Assembly (NCBI GenBank): GCA_027488195.1
Contig: JAIYCD010000205.1
Coordinates: 1-57,748, forward strand
From: Acetobacteraceae bacterium
Lineage (GTDB): Bacteria > Pseudomonadota > Alphaproteobacteria > Acetobacterales > Acetobacteraceae
DNA: 57,748 nucleotides
Direction: 5' to 3'
In this document: piece by piece, positions 1 through 7,813 of the stretch
How positions within the stretch are numbered: position 1 is the stretch's first letter
Layout of the letters: each line of letters starts with the position of its first letter
The notes under the pieces: generated by a model
Database searches by the model: none
Told to the model about the DNA's origin: nothing
What the model saw: the letters and a program-made list of their open reading frames with translations, nothing else
Translations under genes and position numbers: made by a program

Positions 1-248
1 ACGAGTGCCGCAGCCAGGCCCACCAGCCGCGTCGCCATGCCGCCGGCCAGCATGATGCGCCCGGCCATGACGTAGAAGGGAATGGCCAGCAGGGTGAAGC
101 TGTCCAGGCTCTCCAGCGCCGCTTGCGCCACGACGATCAGCGGGATGCGCTGCGCGTCGAGCGCGATGAGCGGCGCCATGCCGAGCGCGAAGCCGATCGG
201 CACCGCGGCGGCAAACATGAGCATCAGCGCGATGGCGGTGCCGATCAT
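1..248 (-). CDS. TRAP transporter large permease (DctM-like), N-terminal part only
   Basis: This is the N-terminal ~82 residues of a DctM-type TRAP large membrane subunit; the rest lies beyond the left edge. It begins MIGTAIALMLMFAAAVPIGF, a hydrophobic segment typical of DctM N-termini, and later reads PFYVMAGRIMLAGG, the conserved loop after the second membrane segment. In the family the large subunit forms the ion-coupled translocation channel in the inner membrane. The start lies 3 bases downstream of the stop of the small subunit, so the two are co-transcribed. Substrate is unknown; the neighbours (hydroxyacyl-CoA dehydrogenase-like enzyme, cupin) suggest an organic acid. Confidence 0.88.
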   Translation of the reverse strand, partial: MIGTAIALMLMFAAAVPIGFALGMAPLIALDAQRIPLIVVAQAALESLDSFTLLAIPFYVMAGRIMLAGGMATRLVGLAAAL

Positions 249-251
249 GGC

Positions 252-776
252 TCAATCCCCCACGGCATCGAGGGCGCCGCGCGGATCGCTGCCCTCGATG
301 AGGCAGGCCAGCAGGAAGCCCGCGATGTTCATCACCATCAGGCCGGCGCCGATGGGCAGGGCCATGAAGACATACCATTTCGACAGGCCCAGCACCGGGC
401 TGGTTTCGATCTCGCCGATCTCGGCGAATTCCAGGCCGATCACGATGAGCAGCACGCAGAAGGCGGCGCAGCTGAGATAGGCCAGCACCTTGATCGCCAT
501 CCCCAGCACGCGCGGCACCGCATGCGTCACGAGGTCGAGCGCGATGAGCTCGCCATGGCGCAGCGCCCAGGCGGCGCCCAGGAAGACCGTCCAGATCATC
601 GAGAAGCGCGCCACCTCCTCGGTCCAGGCGGCGGAGGCGTTGAAGCCGATCAGCGGCAGGACGAAGCGCACGATGACCTGGCCGAGCGCCCCCACCGTCA
701 TCATCACCAGCAGCAGGGCGAGGACGTATTTCAGCATCAGGTTCACGGCATCGATGCCGGCCAGGATGAGCTTCAC
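252..776 (-). CDS. TRAP transporter small permease (DctQ-like)
   Basis: A 174-residue inner-membrane protein with about four hydrophobic segments: near residues 13-35 (VLALLLVMMTVGALGQ), 48-72, 85-110 and 130-160. Length and layout match the DctQ small subunit, which pairs with DctM in the TRAP importer. It contains the AAWTEEVARFSMIW segment, a family hallmark, followed by an ALRHGELIALD stretch. The start is GTG at 776-774 and overlaps the stop of the upstream dehydrogenase gene by 4 bases (GTGA), so translation is probably coupled. No TRAP solute-binding protein gene is visible; it is probably beyond the left edge. Confidence 0.9.
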   Translation of the reverse strand: MKLILAGIDAVNLMLKYVLALLLVMMTVGALGQVIVRFVLPLIGFNASAAWTEEVARFSMIWTVFLGAAWALRHGELIALDLVTHAVPRVLGMAIKVLAYLSCAAFCVLLIVIGLEFAEIGEIETSPVLGLSKWYVFMALPIGAGLMVMNIAGFLLACLIEGSDPRGALDAVGD

Positions 777-1711
777 GGGCGGCCCGCCTTTTCGAGGTGG
801 CCGCGCAAGGCGGCGATGGCGCGGTCCCGCCGCTTCTGGCGCGCAGGCAATTCGGTGAGCGGGAGTTGCGCGCGCAAGCCCGCCTCCAGCTTGTCCACCG
901 CGGCGGCCGTCAACGCCTGGGCGGCGCCGCGATCCTTCGCCACGTCGTTCAGGATGTAGCCGAAGAGTTCCATGTATTGCCGGATGCCGCCCAGCGCGTT
1001 CAGGTCGACGCCGGCGAAGGGGCCGATGACGGCCCAGCGCAGGCCGAAGCCGTGCGTCAGCGTGGTGTCGGCATCCTCCGGGCTGATCACGCCGTCGCGC
1101 ACCAGCGCCACCATCTCATTCAGCATGGCGGCCTGGATGCGGTTCATGGCGAAGCCGCTGATCTCGCCATGCACGCGGATGGGTTTTTGGCCCACCGCCT
1201 CCATGACGCGATAGGCCTCGGCCAGTGTCGCCTCCGAAGTGCCGGGATGGGTCACGATCTCGGTGACCGGCAGCAGGAAGGGCGGCGTCAGCGGATGCAC
1301 CACGATGAAGCGATCCGGCCGCGCCAAGACCGAAGCAAGTGCGGCCTGCGAAAGGCCGGAGGTGGAGGTGGCGAGGATCGCATCGGGGCGCATCGCGGCC
1401 TCGACGCGCGGCAGGACCTCCTGCTTGATCGCCAGGTCCTCCTTCACCTGTTCCTGCACCCAATCCACATCGCCCACGGCCCGGGCCAGGTCGGCATGGG
1501 TGCTGATCCGCGCGGCACCACCCGGCAGGCCCGCGATGGCGGAACCCTCCAGCGCCTCGAACACCGCGGCGACGCGGGCGGGAAAGCGCTCCAGCGCGCC
1601 CGCATCGCCATCCCAGACGCGGACGTTGCAGCCGGCGCGGGCGAAGACCACGGCCCAGGCCGTGCCGATGGTGCCGGCGCCGATCAGCGCCACCTTTGGC
1701 AAAGCGCTCAT
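773..1711 (-). CDS. 3-hydroxyacyl-CoA dehydrogenase family NAD-dependent oxidoreductase
   Basis: A 312-residue NAD-dependent dehydrogenase. The N-terminal Rossmann motif reads VALIGAGTIGTAWAVVFARAG; the substrate-domain signature includes DWVQEQVKEDLAIKQ, ILATSTSGL and VVHPLTPPFLLPVTEIV, and the C-terminal 3HCDH domain has NRIQAAMLNEMVALVRDGV. The length fits the lambda-crystallin / L-gulonate 3-dehydrogenase / carnitine dehydrogenase group rather than the large FadB fusion. I chose the ATG at 1711, which overlaps the NIPSNAP stop as ATGA, over the longer open frame to 1798. In the operon it probably oxidises a 3-hydroxy acid taken up by the TRAP system. The precise substrate cannot be read from sequence. 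Confidence 0.85.
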   Translation of the reverse strand: MSALPKVALIGAGTIGTAWAVVFARAGCNVRVWDGDAGALERFPARVAAVFEALEGSAIAGLPGGAARISTHADLARAVGDVDWVQEQVKEDLAIKQEVLPRVEAAMRPDAILATSTSGLSQAALASVLARPDRFIVVHPLTPPFLLPVTEIVTHPGTSEATLAEAYRVMEAVGQKPIRVHGEISGFAMNRIQAAMLNEMVALVRDGVISPEDADTTLTHGFGLRWAVIGPFAGVDLNALGGIRQYMELFGYILNDVAKDRGAAQALTAAAVDKLEAGLRAQLPLTELPARQKRRDRAIAALRGHLEKAGRP

Positions 1712-2022
1712 TGGATCGGCGAGAAGCTGGAGGGCGTGAGGATGCGCGTGTTCTGCACATCGAGGTAATCCGCGACCTGGCCCAGATAGTCCTGCCATTG
1801 CGGGTCGGCCAGCATGGCGGCGCGGCGGCGCGCGCGGTCATCCAGCCCCTCATAGCCCCAGAGAGCGACGACGTGGTTCAACTCGCCGATCTCGGTGGTG
1901 AAGTAGCCCAGGAACTTGCCCAGGTATTTCACCTGGAGCGGCAGCCCGTGCTTCTCATAAGTGCTGACGAAAAGCCCGAGCTTGCCGGGCTTCAGACGAT
2001 AGTCGCGTTCCTCGACGATCAT
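1708..2022 (-). CDS. NIPSNAP family protein
   Basis: A 104-residue protein starting MIVEERDYRLKPGKLGLF, the characteristic opening of NIPSNAP-family ferredoxin-like proteins. The conserved LGKFLGYFTTEIGELN and VVALWGYEGLDDRARRR blocks follow, then WQDYLGQVADYLDVQ near the end. Bacterial members often sit in catabolic operons, sometimes as accessory or isomerase-like proteins, but their biochemical role is poorly defined. The ATG at 2022 is preferred to upstream in-frame codons because the family begins directly at MIVEERDY. It overlaps the downstream dehydrogenase start by 4 bases. Confidence 0.87.
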   Translation of the reverse strand: MIVEERDYRLKPGKLGLFVSTYEKHGLPLQVKYLGKFLGYFTTEIGELNHVVALWGYEGLDDRARRRAAMLADPQWQDYLGQVADYLDVQNTRILTPSSFSPIQ

Positions 2023-2026
2023 GCGG

Positions 2027-2527
2027 TCAGGCCTTGGGAGGGAGCGTGCCGAAGACCGTCTCGGCCTCGATCTGCAGCACATCCACGGGGCGCGGGAAAT
2101 TCGGCGGCTGAGCGTCACCGGGTTTCCGTTCGCGGCCGATGCGGGCGAAGAAGGTCTCGAGCCCGCCGGGCATCATCAGCCACATGAAGGTCATCGGCCC
2201 GTCATCGCTCGCCTGGAAGCGGTGGGAGCGGTTCTTGCCCAGGAAGATGCAGGTGCCCTTCTGCATCGGCACCTTGTCCGTGCCGTTCAGCAGCGCCTCG
2301 CCCTTGCCCTCCAGGACGAAGATCACCTCCTCATTGTCGGGGTGGACGTGTTCGCGCACGAAGCAGCCGGGGTCCACCAGCTGCGTGCCCATGGAGAAGG
2401 GCGTATCCGCGCCGATCTCGTTGGAAGCGAGCATGCAGCGCACGAAGCCATTGGCCGGCACGGGCTGCCAGAAGGAGCGCGCGTCATCGGGCTGCACCAC
2501 CACGAGCGGTGCCATGGTCTCGGACAT
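2027..2527 (-). CDS. cupin domain protein
   Basis: A 166-residue single-cupin protein. The metal-binding motif 1 reads GCFVREHVHPDNEEVIFVLEG (two His plus Glu) and a second motif region GKNRSHRFQ supplies the later His. Small cupins of this type act as metal-dependent dioxygenases, isomerases or ligand sensors; which one cannot be read here. Its start codon overlaps the GntR stop (TGATG), and only 4 bases separate it from the NIPSNAP gene, so it is a core member of the TRAP operon. It probably handles the imported substrate or a CoA-free intermediate. Confidence 0.85.
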   Translation of the reverse strand: MSETMAPLVVVQPDDARSFWQPVPANGFVRCMLASNEIGADTPFSMGTQLVDPGCFVREHVHPDNEEVIFVLEGKGEALLNGTDKVPMQKGTCIFLGKNRSHRFQASDDGPMTFMWLMMPGGLETFFARIGRERKPGDAQPPNFPRPVDVLQIEAETVFGTLPPKA

Positions 2528-3243
2528 CAGGGATTCCTCCTGCGGGGGATGATGGGGAAGGCGCGGGCGGGCGCCAGCAAGGTGGCCAGCGCCTCGGCCC
2601 GGCGGCCGACATGCCGGGTGAGGATTTCGGCACCGGCGGCGGCATCACGCGCGACCAGGGCTTCCAGCAGCGCGTCATGCTCGTCGAAATTCAGCTCGGG
2701 GCGCGGGCCGGTGGCATAGGCCCAGCGAATGAAGGTGGTGCGGGCATTCACCTCGCCCAGCATGCGCAACAATTCCTGGTTGCCGCCGAGCGCGCAAAGC
2801 GCCTCATGGAAGCGCACATCCTCGCCCACCATCGCCGCGCGGTCATTCATGCGGCTGGACTGGCGCAGCGCGGCCCGCCAGGAACGGCCGAGCGCCGTGA
2901 TGTCCGAGGCCTTTGCCCGCGCGCAGGCCTGCTGAAACCCCGTGACCTCCAGCGCGGTGCGAAGCTCGTAGAGGTCCATCGCCTCCTTCAGATCGAGGTC
3001 ACGCACGTAGAAACCGTGCCCGCCGCGCGCGAGGACCAGGCGCTCGGCGGCCAGGCGGTTCAGCGCCTCACGCACAGGCGTGCGCGAGAGGCCGAGCCGC
3101 TCGGCCAGATGGACCTCGTTCAGGCGCTCCCCCGGGCGCAGTTCGAAGAGGAGCAGCATCCCGCGCAGGGCGTCATAGGCCACGTCGCCCGCGCTGCACC
3201 TGGCCGGCTCAGTCCTGGATGACGGGGATTTCGCAGCACGCAT
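2527..3243 (-). CDS. GntR family regulator, FadR/FCD subfamily
   Basis: A 238-residue regulator with an N-terminal winged helix (LRPGERLNEVHLAERLGLSRTPVREALNRL, residues ~40-70 in two parts) and a C-terminal all-helical FCD ligand domain carrying the metal-site pattern RTALEV...RFHEALCALGGN...FDEHDALLEALVARD. The family binds carboxylic acids and usually represses the adjacent catabolic operon. I chose the ATG at 3243 rather than the one at 3273, because the longer start would lie inside a TTGCATA repeat that looks like its own operator. It is the promoter-proximal gene of the TRAP operon, so it is probably autoregulated and controls the downstream genes. Confidence 0.88.
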   Translation of the reverse strand: MRAAKSPSSRTEPARCSAGDVAYDALRGMLLLFELRPGERLNEVHLAERLGLSRTPVREALNRLAAERLVLARGGHGFYVRDLDLKEAMDLYELRTALEVTGFQQACARAKASDITALGRSWRAALRQSSRMNDRAAMVGEDVRFHEALCALGGNQELLRMLGEVNARTTFIRWAYATGPRPELNFDEHDALLEALVARDAAAGAEILTRHVGRRAEALATLLAPARAFPIIPRRRNP

Positions 3244-3251
3244 GCCGCGAG

Positions 3252-3276
3252 GATTATGCAACACTGTATGCAATGC
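3252..3276 (-). promoter_or_regulatory. Putative GntR operator/promoter
   Basis: On the minus strand the sequence reads TTGCATACAGTGTTGCATAA: two copies of TTGCATA 12 bp apart, just upstream of the GntR start. The CATAAT at its downstream end could act as a -10 element giving a very short leader. FCD-type GntR proteins often bind TTGTAT/ATGCAA-like half sites, so an autoregulatory site is reasonable. It is an inference from position and repetition. Confidence 0.4.
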
Positions 3277-3284
3277 AAGCGGAT

Positions 3285-3935
3285 TCAGGCCGGCGCCTTC
3301 CGCAAATAGGCCACGACCATCTCCCCCAGCATGTCCTCATACGCCGCGATCCGCGGCGGACGGAACAGATCGCCCGCGAAGGCGGCCGAGAGCGTCCAGC
3401 GATTGGCGCAGTAGAAATAGCCGAGCCCGGACATGGCGACGTAGAGCGCCGTCACATCCACATCCTCACGGAACAGCCCCTGCGCGCGGCCCTCGGCCAG
3501 CAGGCGCTCGATCTTGGCAAAGAGCGGATTGTAGAGGCGCGGGATGTTCGTGGCGGCGCGCAGGTGGCGGGCGCGATGCAGGTTCTCCTCATTCATCAGC
3601 GCCACGATCTCGGGATGGGCGCGGAACAGCCGGAAGGTGTCATGCGCGAGGCGCCGCATGCCCTCCACCGGGCCCAGCGCATCCAGCGCGCCCTCATCCT
3701 GCCCGGCGCGCAGCAGCGCATAGACATGCTCCAGCGCCGCGATCCAGAGCCCCTCCTTCGAGCCGAAGTGATGAAACACCAGGCCCTTCGCCACATCCGC
3801 CCCGCGGGCGATCACATCCATGCGCGCGCCCGCCAGGCCCTTCTCCGTGAATTCGCGCACGGCGGAGGCGAGGATGGCGGCCTTCGCGGCCTCGGCATCG
3901 CGCGTGCCGCGTTTTCGTCGTTGACGGATGGCCAT
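3285..3935 (-). CDS. TetR family transcriptional regulator
   Basis: A 216-residue regulator. The N-terminal TetR helix-turn-helix spans roughly residues 12-60 (AILASAVREFTEKG, then DVIARGADVAKGLVFHHFGS, KEGLWIAAL). The C-terminal ligand domain (residues ~80-210) resembles TetR_C proteins that control catabolic operons. Two in-frame ATGs exist (3947 and 3935); I use 3935, which gives MAIRQRRKRG. It is divergent from hyuA, and the 76-bp gap holds a perfect palindrome, so it most likely represses the hyuAB-ABC operon and itself. Confidence 0.88.
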   Translation of the reverse strand: MAIRQRRKRGTRDAEAAKAAILASAVREFTEKGLAGARMDVIARGADVAKGLVFHHFGSKEGLWIAALEHVYALLRAGQDEGALDALGPVEGMRRLAHDTFRLFRAHPEIVALMNEENLHRARHLRAATNIPRLYNPLFAKIERLLAEGRAQGLFREDVDVTALYVAMSGLGYFYCANRWTLSAAFAGDLFRPPRIAAYEDMLGEMVVAYLRKAPA

Positions 3936-3958
3936 GATCCGGATCATCCTTGCCGCTA

Positions 3959-3974
3959 TTGACCACCTGGTCAA
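3959..3974. promoter_or_regulatory. TetR operator palindrome between divergent tetR and hyuA
   Basis: TTGACCA-CC-TGGTCAA is a perfect 7-bp inverted repeat with a 2-bp spacer. It sits 24 bp from the TetR start and 38 bp from the hyuA start. Position and symmetry are what is expected for the binding site of the adjacent TetR regulator. Confidence 0.75.
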
Positions 3975-4011
3975 CATAAATACAGGCCCTCCCCACAGGA
4001 GTTCGACCGGA

Positions 4012-6096
4012 ATGCAGGCACGCATCGGCGTGGATGTCGGCGGCACTTTCACCGATGTGGTGCTGGCCCTTCCGGGCGGGCGGATCGTCGTCAACAAGAC
4101 GACGACCACGCCGCAGGATCCGGGCGAGGGTGTCGCCGCCGGCATCGCCGCCGTGATCGCCGAGGCGGGGCTGGATGCGCGCGCGGTGACCGAGATCGTG
4201 CATGGCACCACCGTCGCCTCCAACACCATCCTGCAGAAGGCCGGCGCCCGCACGGGATTGCTGACGACCCAGGGCTTCCGCGACGTGCTCGAGATCGGCC
4301 GCATCCGCACGCCCGGCATGTTCGACATGGCCTGGCGCAAGCCCGAGCCCCTGGTCCCCCGCCGCTGGCGCCTGGAAGTGCGGGAGCGCGTCGCGGCCGA
4401 TGGCGGCATCGTGACACCGCTGGATGAGGCGAGCCTGCGCGAGGCCGCCGCCTTCTTCCTCGCCGAAGGCGTGGAGGCGGTGGCGATCTGCTTCATCAAC
4501 TCCTACGCGCATCCCGCGCATGAGCGGCAGGCGGCGGCCCTGCTGCGCGCGGCGGCGCCGCAGCTCCTCGTCACCGCCTCCTGCGAGGTGCTGCCCGAGA
4601 TCAAGGAGTATGAGCGCACCAGCACGGCGGTGGTGAATGCCTATCTGCTGCCGGCGATGCGCGGTTATCTCTCGCGCCTGCAGGAGCGGCTGGCGGCCAT
4701 CGGCATCACTGCCCCCGTGCAGGTCATGGCCTCCAATGGCGGCATGATCGGGCTGGATGCGGCACGCGAAAGGCCGGTCTTCGCCGTGGGCTCCGGGCCC
4801 GCCGGCGGTGTGGCGGGCGCGGCGCGGCTCGGTGCCGGCATCGGCGAGGCGGACCTCATCGTCTTCGACATGGGCGGCACCACGGCCAAGGCCGCGATCA
4901 TCGAGGGCGGTCAGCCCTCGCTCGTGACCGAATACGAATTCCGCGACGGCATCAGCACGCCGTCGCGCTTCGTGAAGGGTGCCGGCTACATGCTGAAGGT
5001 GCCGGCCATCGACATCGCGGAAGTCGGCTCGGGCGGCGGTTCCATCGCGCGCATCGATGCGGGCGGGCTGCTCGTCGTGGGGCCGCAGAGCGCGGGCGGC
5101 GATCCCGGCCCCGCCTGCTACGGGCGCGGCAACACCGAACCCACCGTCACCGATGCCAATATGGTGCTGGGCTATCTCAACCCCGCGGCGCTGGCCGGCG
5201 GCTCGCTGCGCGTCGATGCGGAACTGTCCCGCGCTGCCATCGCCGCGCGCATCGCGGGCCCGCTGAAGCTCACGGTCGAGGAGGCGGCGCATGGCATCCG
5301 GCAGATCGCCAATGTCAACATGGCCCGCGCCATCCGCGCCGTGACGGTGGAGCGCGGCAAGGACCCGCGGGACCTGGCGCTCATGGCCTTCGGCGGCGGC
5401 GGCCCGCTGCATGCCGTGGATGTGGCACGGCTGCTCGGCATCCGCCGCGTGCTGATCAGCCCCGTGGCGGGCGTATTCTCCGCCGCCGGCATGCTGGCGG
5501 CGGAGGCAGTGCATGAATTCGTGCATCCGCTGCTCATGCCGCTGGCGCAAGTGACGGCCGCGCAGCTCGACGCCGCGCGGCAGGGCCTCTCGCAAGGAGG
5601 CCACGCGGCCCTGGCCCATGAGGGCTATGCGGCGGAGACGGTGGAGCTGCGCTTCGCGGCCGATCTCCGCTACGCCGGCCAATCCTCGCAGCTCACGGTG
5701 CCCGTGACCGACTTCGCCGTACAGGCGCTGCATGCCGGCTTCGAGCGCCTCTATGGCGAGACCTTCGGCTACACCTCGCCGGGCGAGGCGGTCGAGCTGG
5801 TGAACCTCCGCCTCTCCGCCATTGGCCGGGCCGAGGGCCGGATCGACTTCCCTTCCCTCTCCCTGGATGCACGCGCCCTGGCCGGCGCCGTTGGCGAGCG
5901 CCTCGTCTCCTTCGCCCGCGGGGCCGCCCCGGTGCCCACGCGCCTGCTGCCCCGCGCCGCCCTGGCGGATGGCCCTGTCCAGGGCCCGGCGATCCTGGAA
6001 AGCTACGACACGACCATCATCGTGCCCCCCGGCTGCACGGCGCGCGCCGCAGGCTCCGGCACCGTGGTCATCGAGATGGAGACGGCCGATGCCTGA
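4012..6096 (+). CDS. hyuA: Hydantoinase/oxoprolinase family protein, subunit A (HyuA-like)
   Basis: A 694-residue ATP-dependent hydantoinase A. The N-terminal actin-like fold begins RIGVDVGGTFTDVVLALPGG with a second-phosphate motif VHGTTVASNTILQ. The central hydantoinase A domain contains FDMGGTTAKAAII and DIAEVGSGGGSIARID, followed by GPACYG and FGGGGPLHAVDVA. Members include N-methylhydantoinase, 5-oxoprolinase and acetone/acetophenone carboxylase subunits; the reaction here is unknown. I chose the ATG at 4012 because an AGGAG box (about 3997) precedes it and the family motif follows immediately. It is the first gene of a five-gene operon and overlaps hyuB by 8 bases. Confidence 0.92.
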   Translation: MQARIGVDVGGTFTDVVLALPGGRIVVNKTTTTPQDPGEGVAAGIAAVIAEAGLDARAVTEIVHGTTVASNTILQKAGARTGLLTTQGFRDVLEIGRIRTPGMFDMAWRKPEPLVPRRWRLEVRERVAADGGIVTPLDEASLREAAAFFLAEGVEAVAICFINSYAHPAHERQAAALLRAAAPQLLVTASCEVLPEIKEYERTSTAVVNAYLLPAMRGYLSRLQERLAAIGITAPVQVMASNGGMIGLDAARERPVFAVGSGPAGGVAGAARLGAGIGEADLIVFDMGGTTAKAAIIEGGQPSLVTEYEFRDGISTPSRFVKGAGYMLKVPAIDIAEVGSGGGSIARIDAGGLLVVGPQSAGGDPGPACYGRGNTEPTVTDANMVLGYLNPAALAGGSLRVDAELSRAAIAARIAGPLKLTVEEAAHGIRQIANVNMARAIRAVTVERGKDPRDLALMAFGGGGPLHAVDVARLLGIRRVLISPVAGVFSAAGMLAAEAVHEFVHPLLMPLAQVTAAQLDAARQGLSQGGHAALAHEGYAAETVELRFAADLRYAGQSSQLTVPVTDFAVQALHAGFERLYGETFGYTSPGEAVELVNLRLSAIGRAEGRIDFPSLSLDARALAGAVGERLVSFARGAAPVPTRLLPRAALADGPVQGPAILESYDTTIIVPPGCTARAAGSGTVVIEMETADA

Positions 6097-7813
6097 GGAT
6101 CCGATCACCTTCGCCGTCATCAAGAACGCGATGGACGCGATCGTGGATGAGGTGGCCTATACCGTCATCCGCACCGCGCGCTCGGAGATCGTGAAGGATG
6201 TGATGGACTACAGCGCCGCCATCTGCGACGCGAAGGGCGAGATGGTGGCCCAGGCCAAGACCATCGCGCAGCATCTGGGCGCGATCCCCGAGGCGATGGC
6301 GGCGGTGAAGGCGCGCTGGGGCCACGACCTGGCACCGGGCGATGCGGTCGTCATGAACGACCCCTATTCGGGCGGCATGCACCTGCCCGACATCTTCATG
6401 TTCTACCCGGTCTTCGAGGGTGGCGAGTTGCTCGCCTGGACGGTGGTGATCTGCCACCACACCGACATGGGCGGCCGTGTGCCCGGCTCCAATGCCGCCG
6501 ACAGCACCGAGATCTACCAGGAAGGCATCCGCATCCCGCCGCTCAAGCTGTATCGCGCGGGCGTGATGGACGACACGCTTTCGGCGATGATCGCGCTCAA
6601 TGTCCGCGTGCCGGAGATCGTGCTGGGCGACCTGCGCGCGCAATACGCGGCCTGCCAGGTGGGGGCGCGCGAACTCGGCGCGCTCGTGCGCCGCTACGGC
6701 GTGGCCGGCATGCGCGGGCATCTCGCCGGGCTGCTCGACTATGCCGAGCGCATGGCGCGCGCCGAGATCGCGACCTGGCCGGTCGGCACCTGGCGCTTCA
6801 CCGACCACATCGACAGCGACGGTTTGTCCGACGCGCCCGTGCCGCTCTGCGTCGCCATCACGGTGGTGGGCGATGGCACGTTGAAGGTGGATTGGGCGGG
6901 TTCCTCGCCGCAGGTGCGGGCGGCGATCAACTCCACCCTCTCCTTCACCAAGTCCAACAGCTTCCTCTCCGTGCGCTGCGCCCTGCGGGGCGACATCCCG
7001 AACAATGCGGGCGTGTTCCGCTGCATCGAGGTGACGGCGCCCGAGGGCTGCGTGCTCAACCCCATCTCCCCCGCCCCGGTCGCGGCGCGGGCCCTCACCG
7101 GCTATCGCGTGATGGACACGATGTTCGGGGCGCTGGCGCAGATCGTGCCCGACATCATTCCCGCCGCCGGCGAGGGCGGGAACACGGTGGTCTGCCTGGG
7201 CGGCCGCCATCCGGACAACCGGCCCTTCATCATCGTGGACATGATCAGCGGCTGCTGGGGCGGCCGGCCCGACCAGGATGGCATCGAGGCCATCACCAAC
7301 CCTTCGCAGAACCTGTCCAACACGCCGGTCGAGGTGCTGGAGCGCCAGCACCCCGTCCGCATCGAGGAATATGCGCTGGTGCCCGACAGCGGCGGGCCAG
7401 GGCGCTTCCGCGGCGGCATGGGCCTCGCGCGCAGCTATCGCCTGCTGGCCGAGGATGCGGTGCTCCAGCTTCGCGCCGACCGGCTGCGCTTCGCCCCCTA
7501 CGGCCTCGATGGCGGGCAGGAGGGCGGCGCCGCCGGCAATTGGCTGGGCGAGGGCCATGCGCGCGAGGCCATTCCCGGCAAGGTCACGATGCGCATGCAG
7601 CGCGGCCAGCTCCTGACCCATCATCAGGCGGGCGGCGGCGGCCATGGCGCGCCCCTGGGGCGCGACCCCGAGGCGGTGGCGCGGGATGTGTGGAACGGCA
7701 AGGTGAGCGTGGAGGCCGCACGGCGCTGCTATGGCGTGGTGATCGAAGGCGGCGCGCTGAACAGCATCGAGACCGCAAGGCTGCGCGGGCAACAGCAGGG
7801 AGAACAGGCATGA
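6089..7813 (+). CDS. hyuB: Hydantoinase B/oxoprolinase family protein (HyuB-like)
   Basis: A 574-residue hydantoinase B subunit. It starts MPEDPITFAVIKNAM, and has DVMDYSAAICDAKGEMVAQ, NDPYSGGMHLPDIFMFYPV and HHTDMGGRVPGSNAADSTEIYQ, all typical of HyuB. The C-terminal part contains GEGGNTVVCLGG and PGRFRGGMGLARSY. It forms the catalytic pair with HyuA, acting in the cytoplasm on amide- or ketone-type substrates with ATP. The start overlaps the hyuA stop and the stop overlaps the next gene by 4 bases (ATGA), so the genes are translationally coupled. Substrate is unassigned; the following ABC importer probably delivers it. Confidence 0.92.
   Translation: MPEDPITFAVIKNAMDAIVDEVAYTVIRTARSEIVKDVMDYSAAICDAKGEMVAQAKTIAQHLGAIPEAMAAVKARWGHDLAPGDAVVMNDPYSGGMHLPDIFMFYPVFEGGELLAWTVVICHHTDMGGRVPGSNAADSTEIYQEGIRIPPLKLYRAGVMDDTLSAMIALNVRVPEIVLGDLRAQYAACQVGARELGALVRRYGVAGMRGHLAGLLDYAERMARAEIATWPVGTWRFTDHIDSDGLSDAPVPLCVAITVVGDGTLKVDWAGSSPQVRAAINSTLSFTKSNSFLSVRCALRGDIPNNAGVFRCIEVTAPEGCVLNPISPAPVAARALTGYRVMDTMFGALAQIVPDIIPAAGEGGNTVVCLGGRHPDNRPFIIVDMISGCWGGRPDQDGIEAITNPSQNLSNTPVEVLERQHPVRIEEYALVPDSGGPGRFRGGMGLARSYRLLAEDAVLQLRADRLRFAPYGLDGGQEGGAAGNWLGEGHAREAIPGKVTMRMQRGQLLTHHQAGGGGHGAPLGRDPEAVARDVWNGKVSVEAARRCYGVVIEGGALNSIETARLRGQQQGEQA

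Noticed and set aside
3694-6123. 809-codon minus-strand frame opposite hyuA
   Set aside because: Composition is typical of GC-rich antisense noise (Arg, His, Gly, Ala), while hyuA on the plus strand has complete family motifs.
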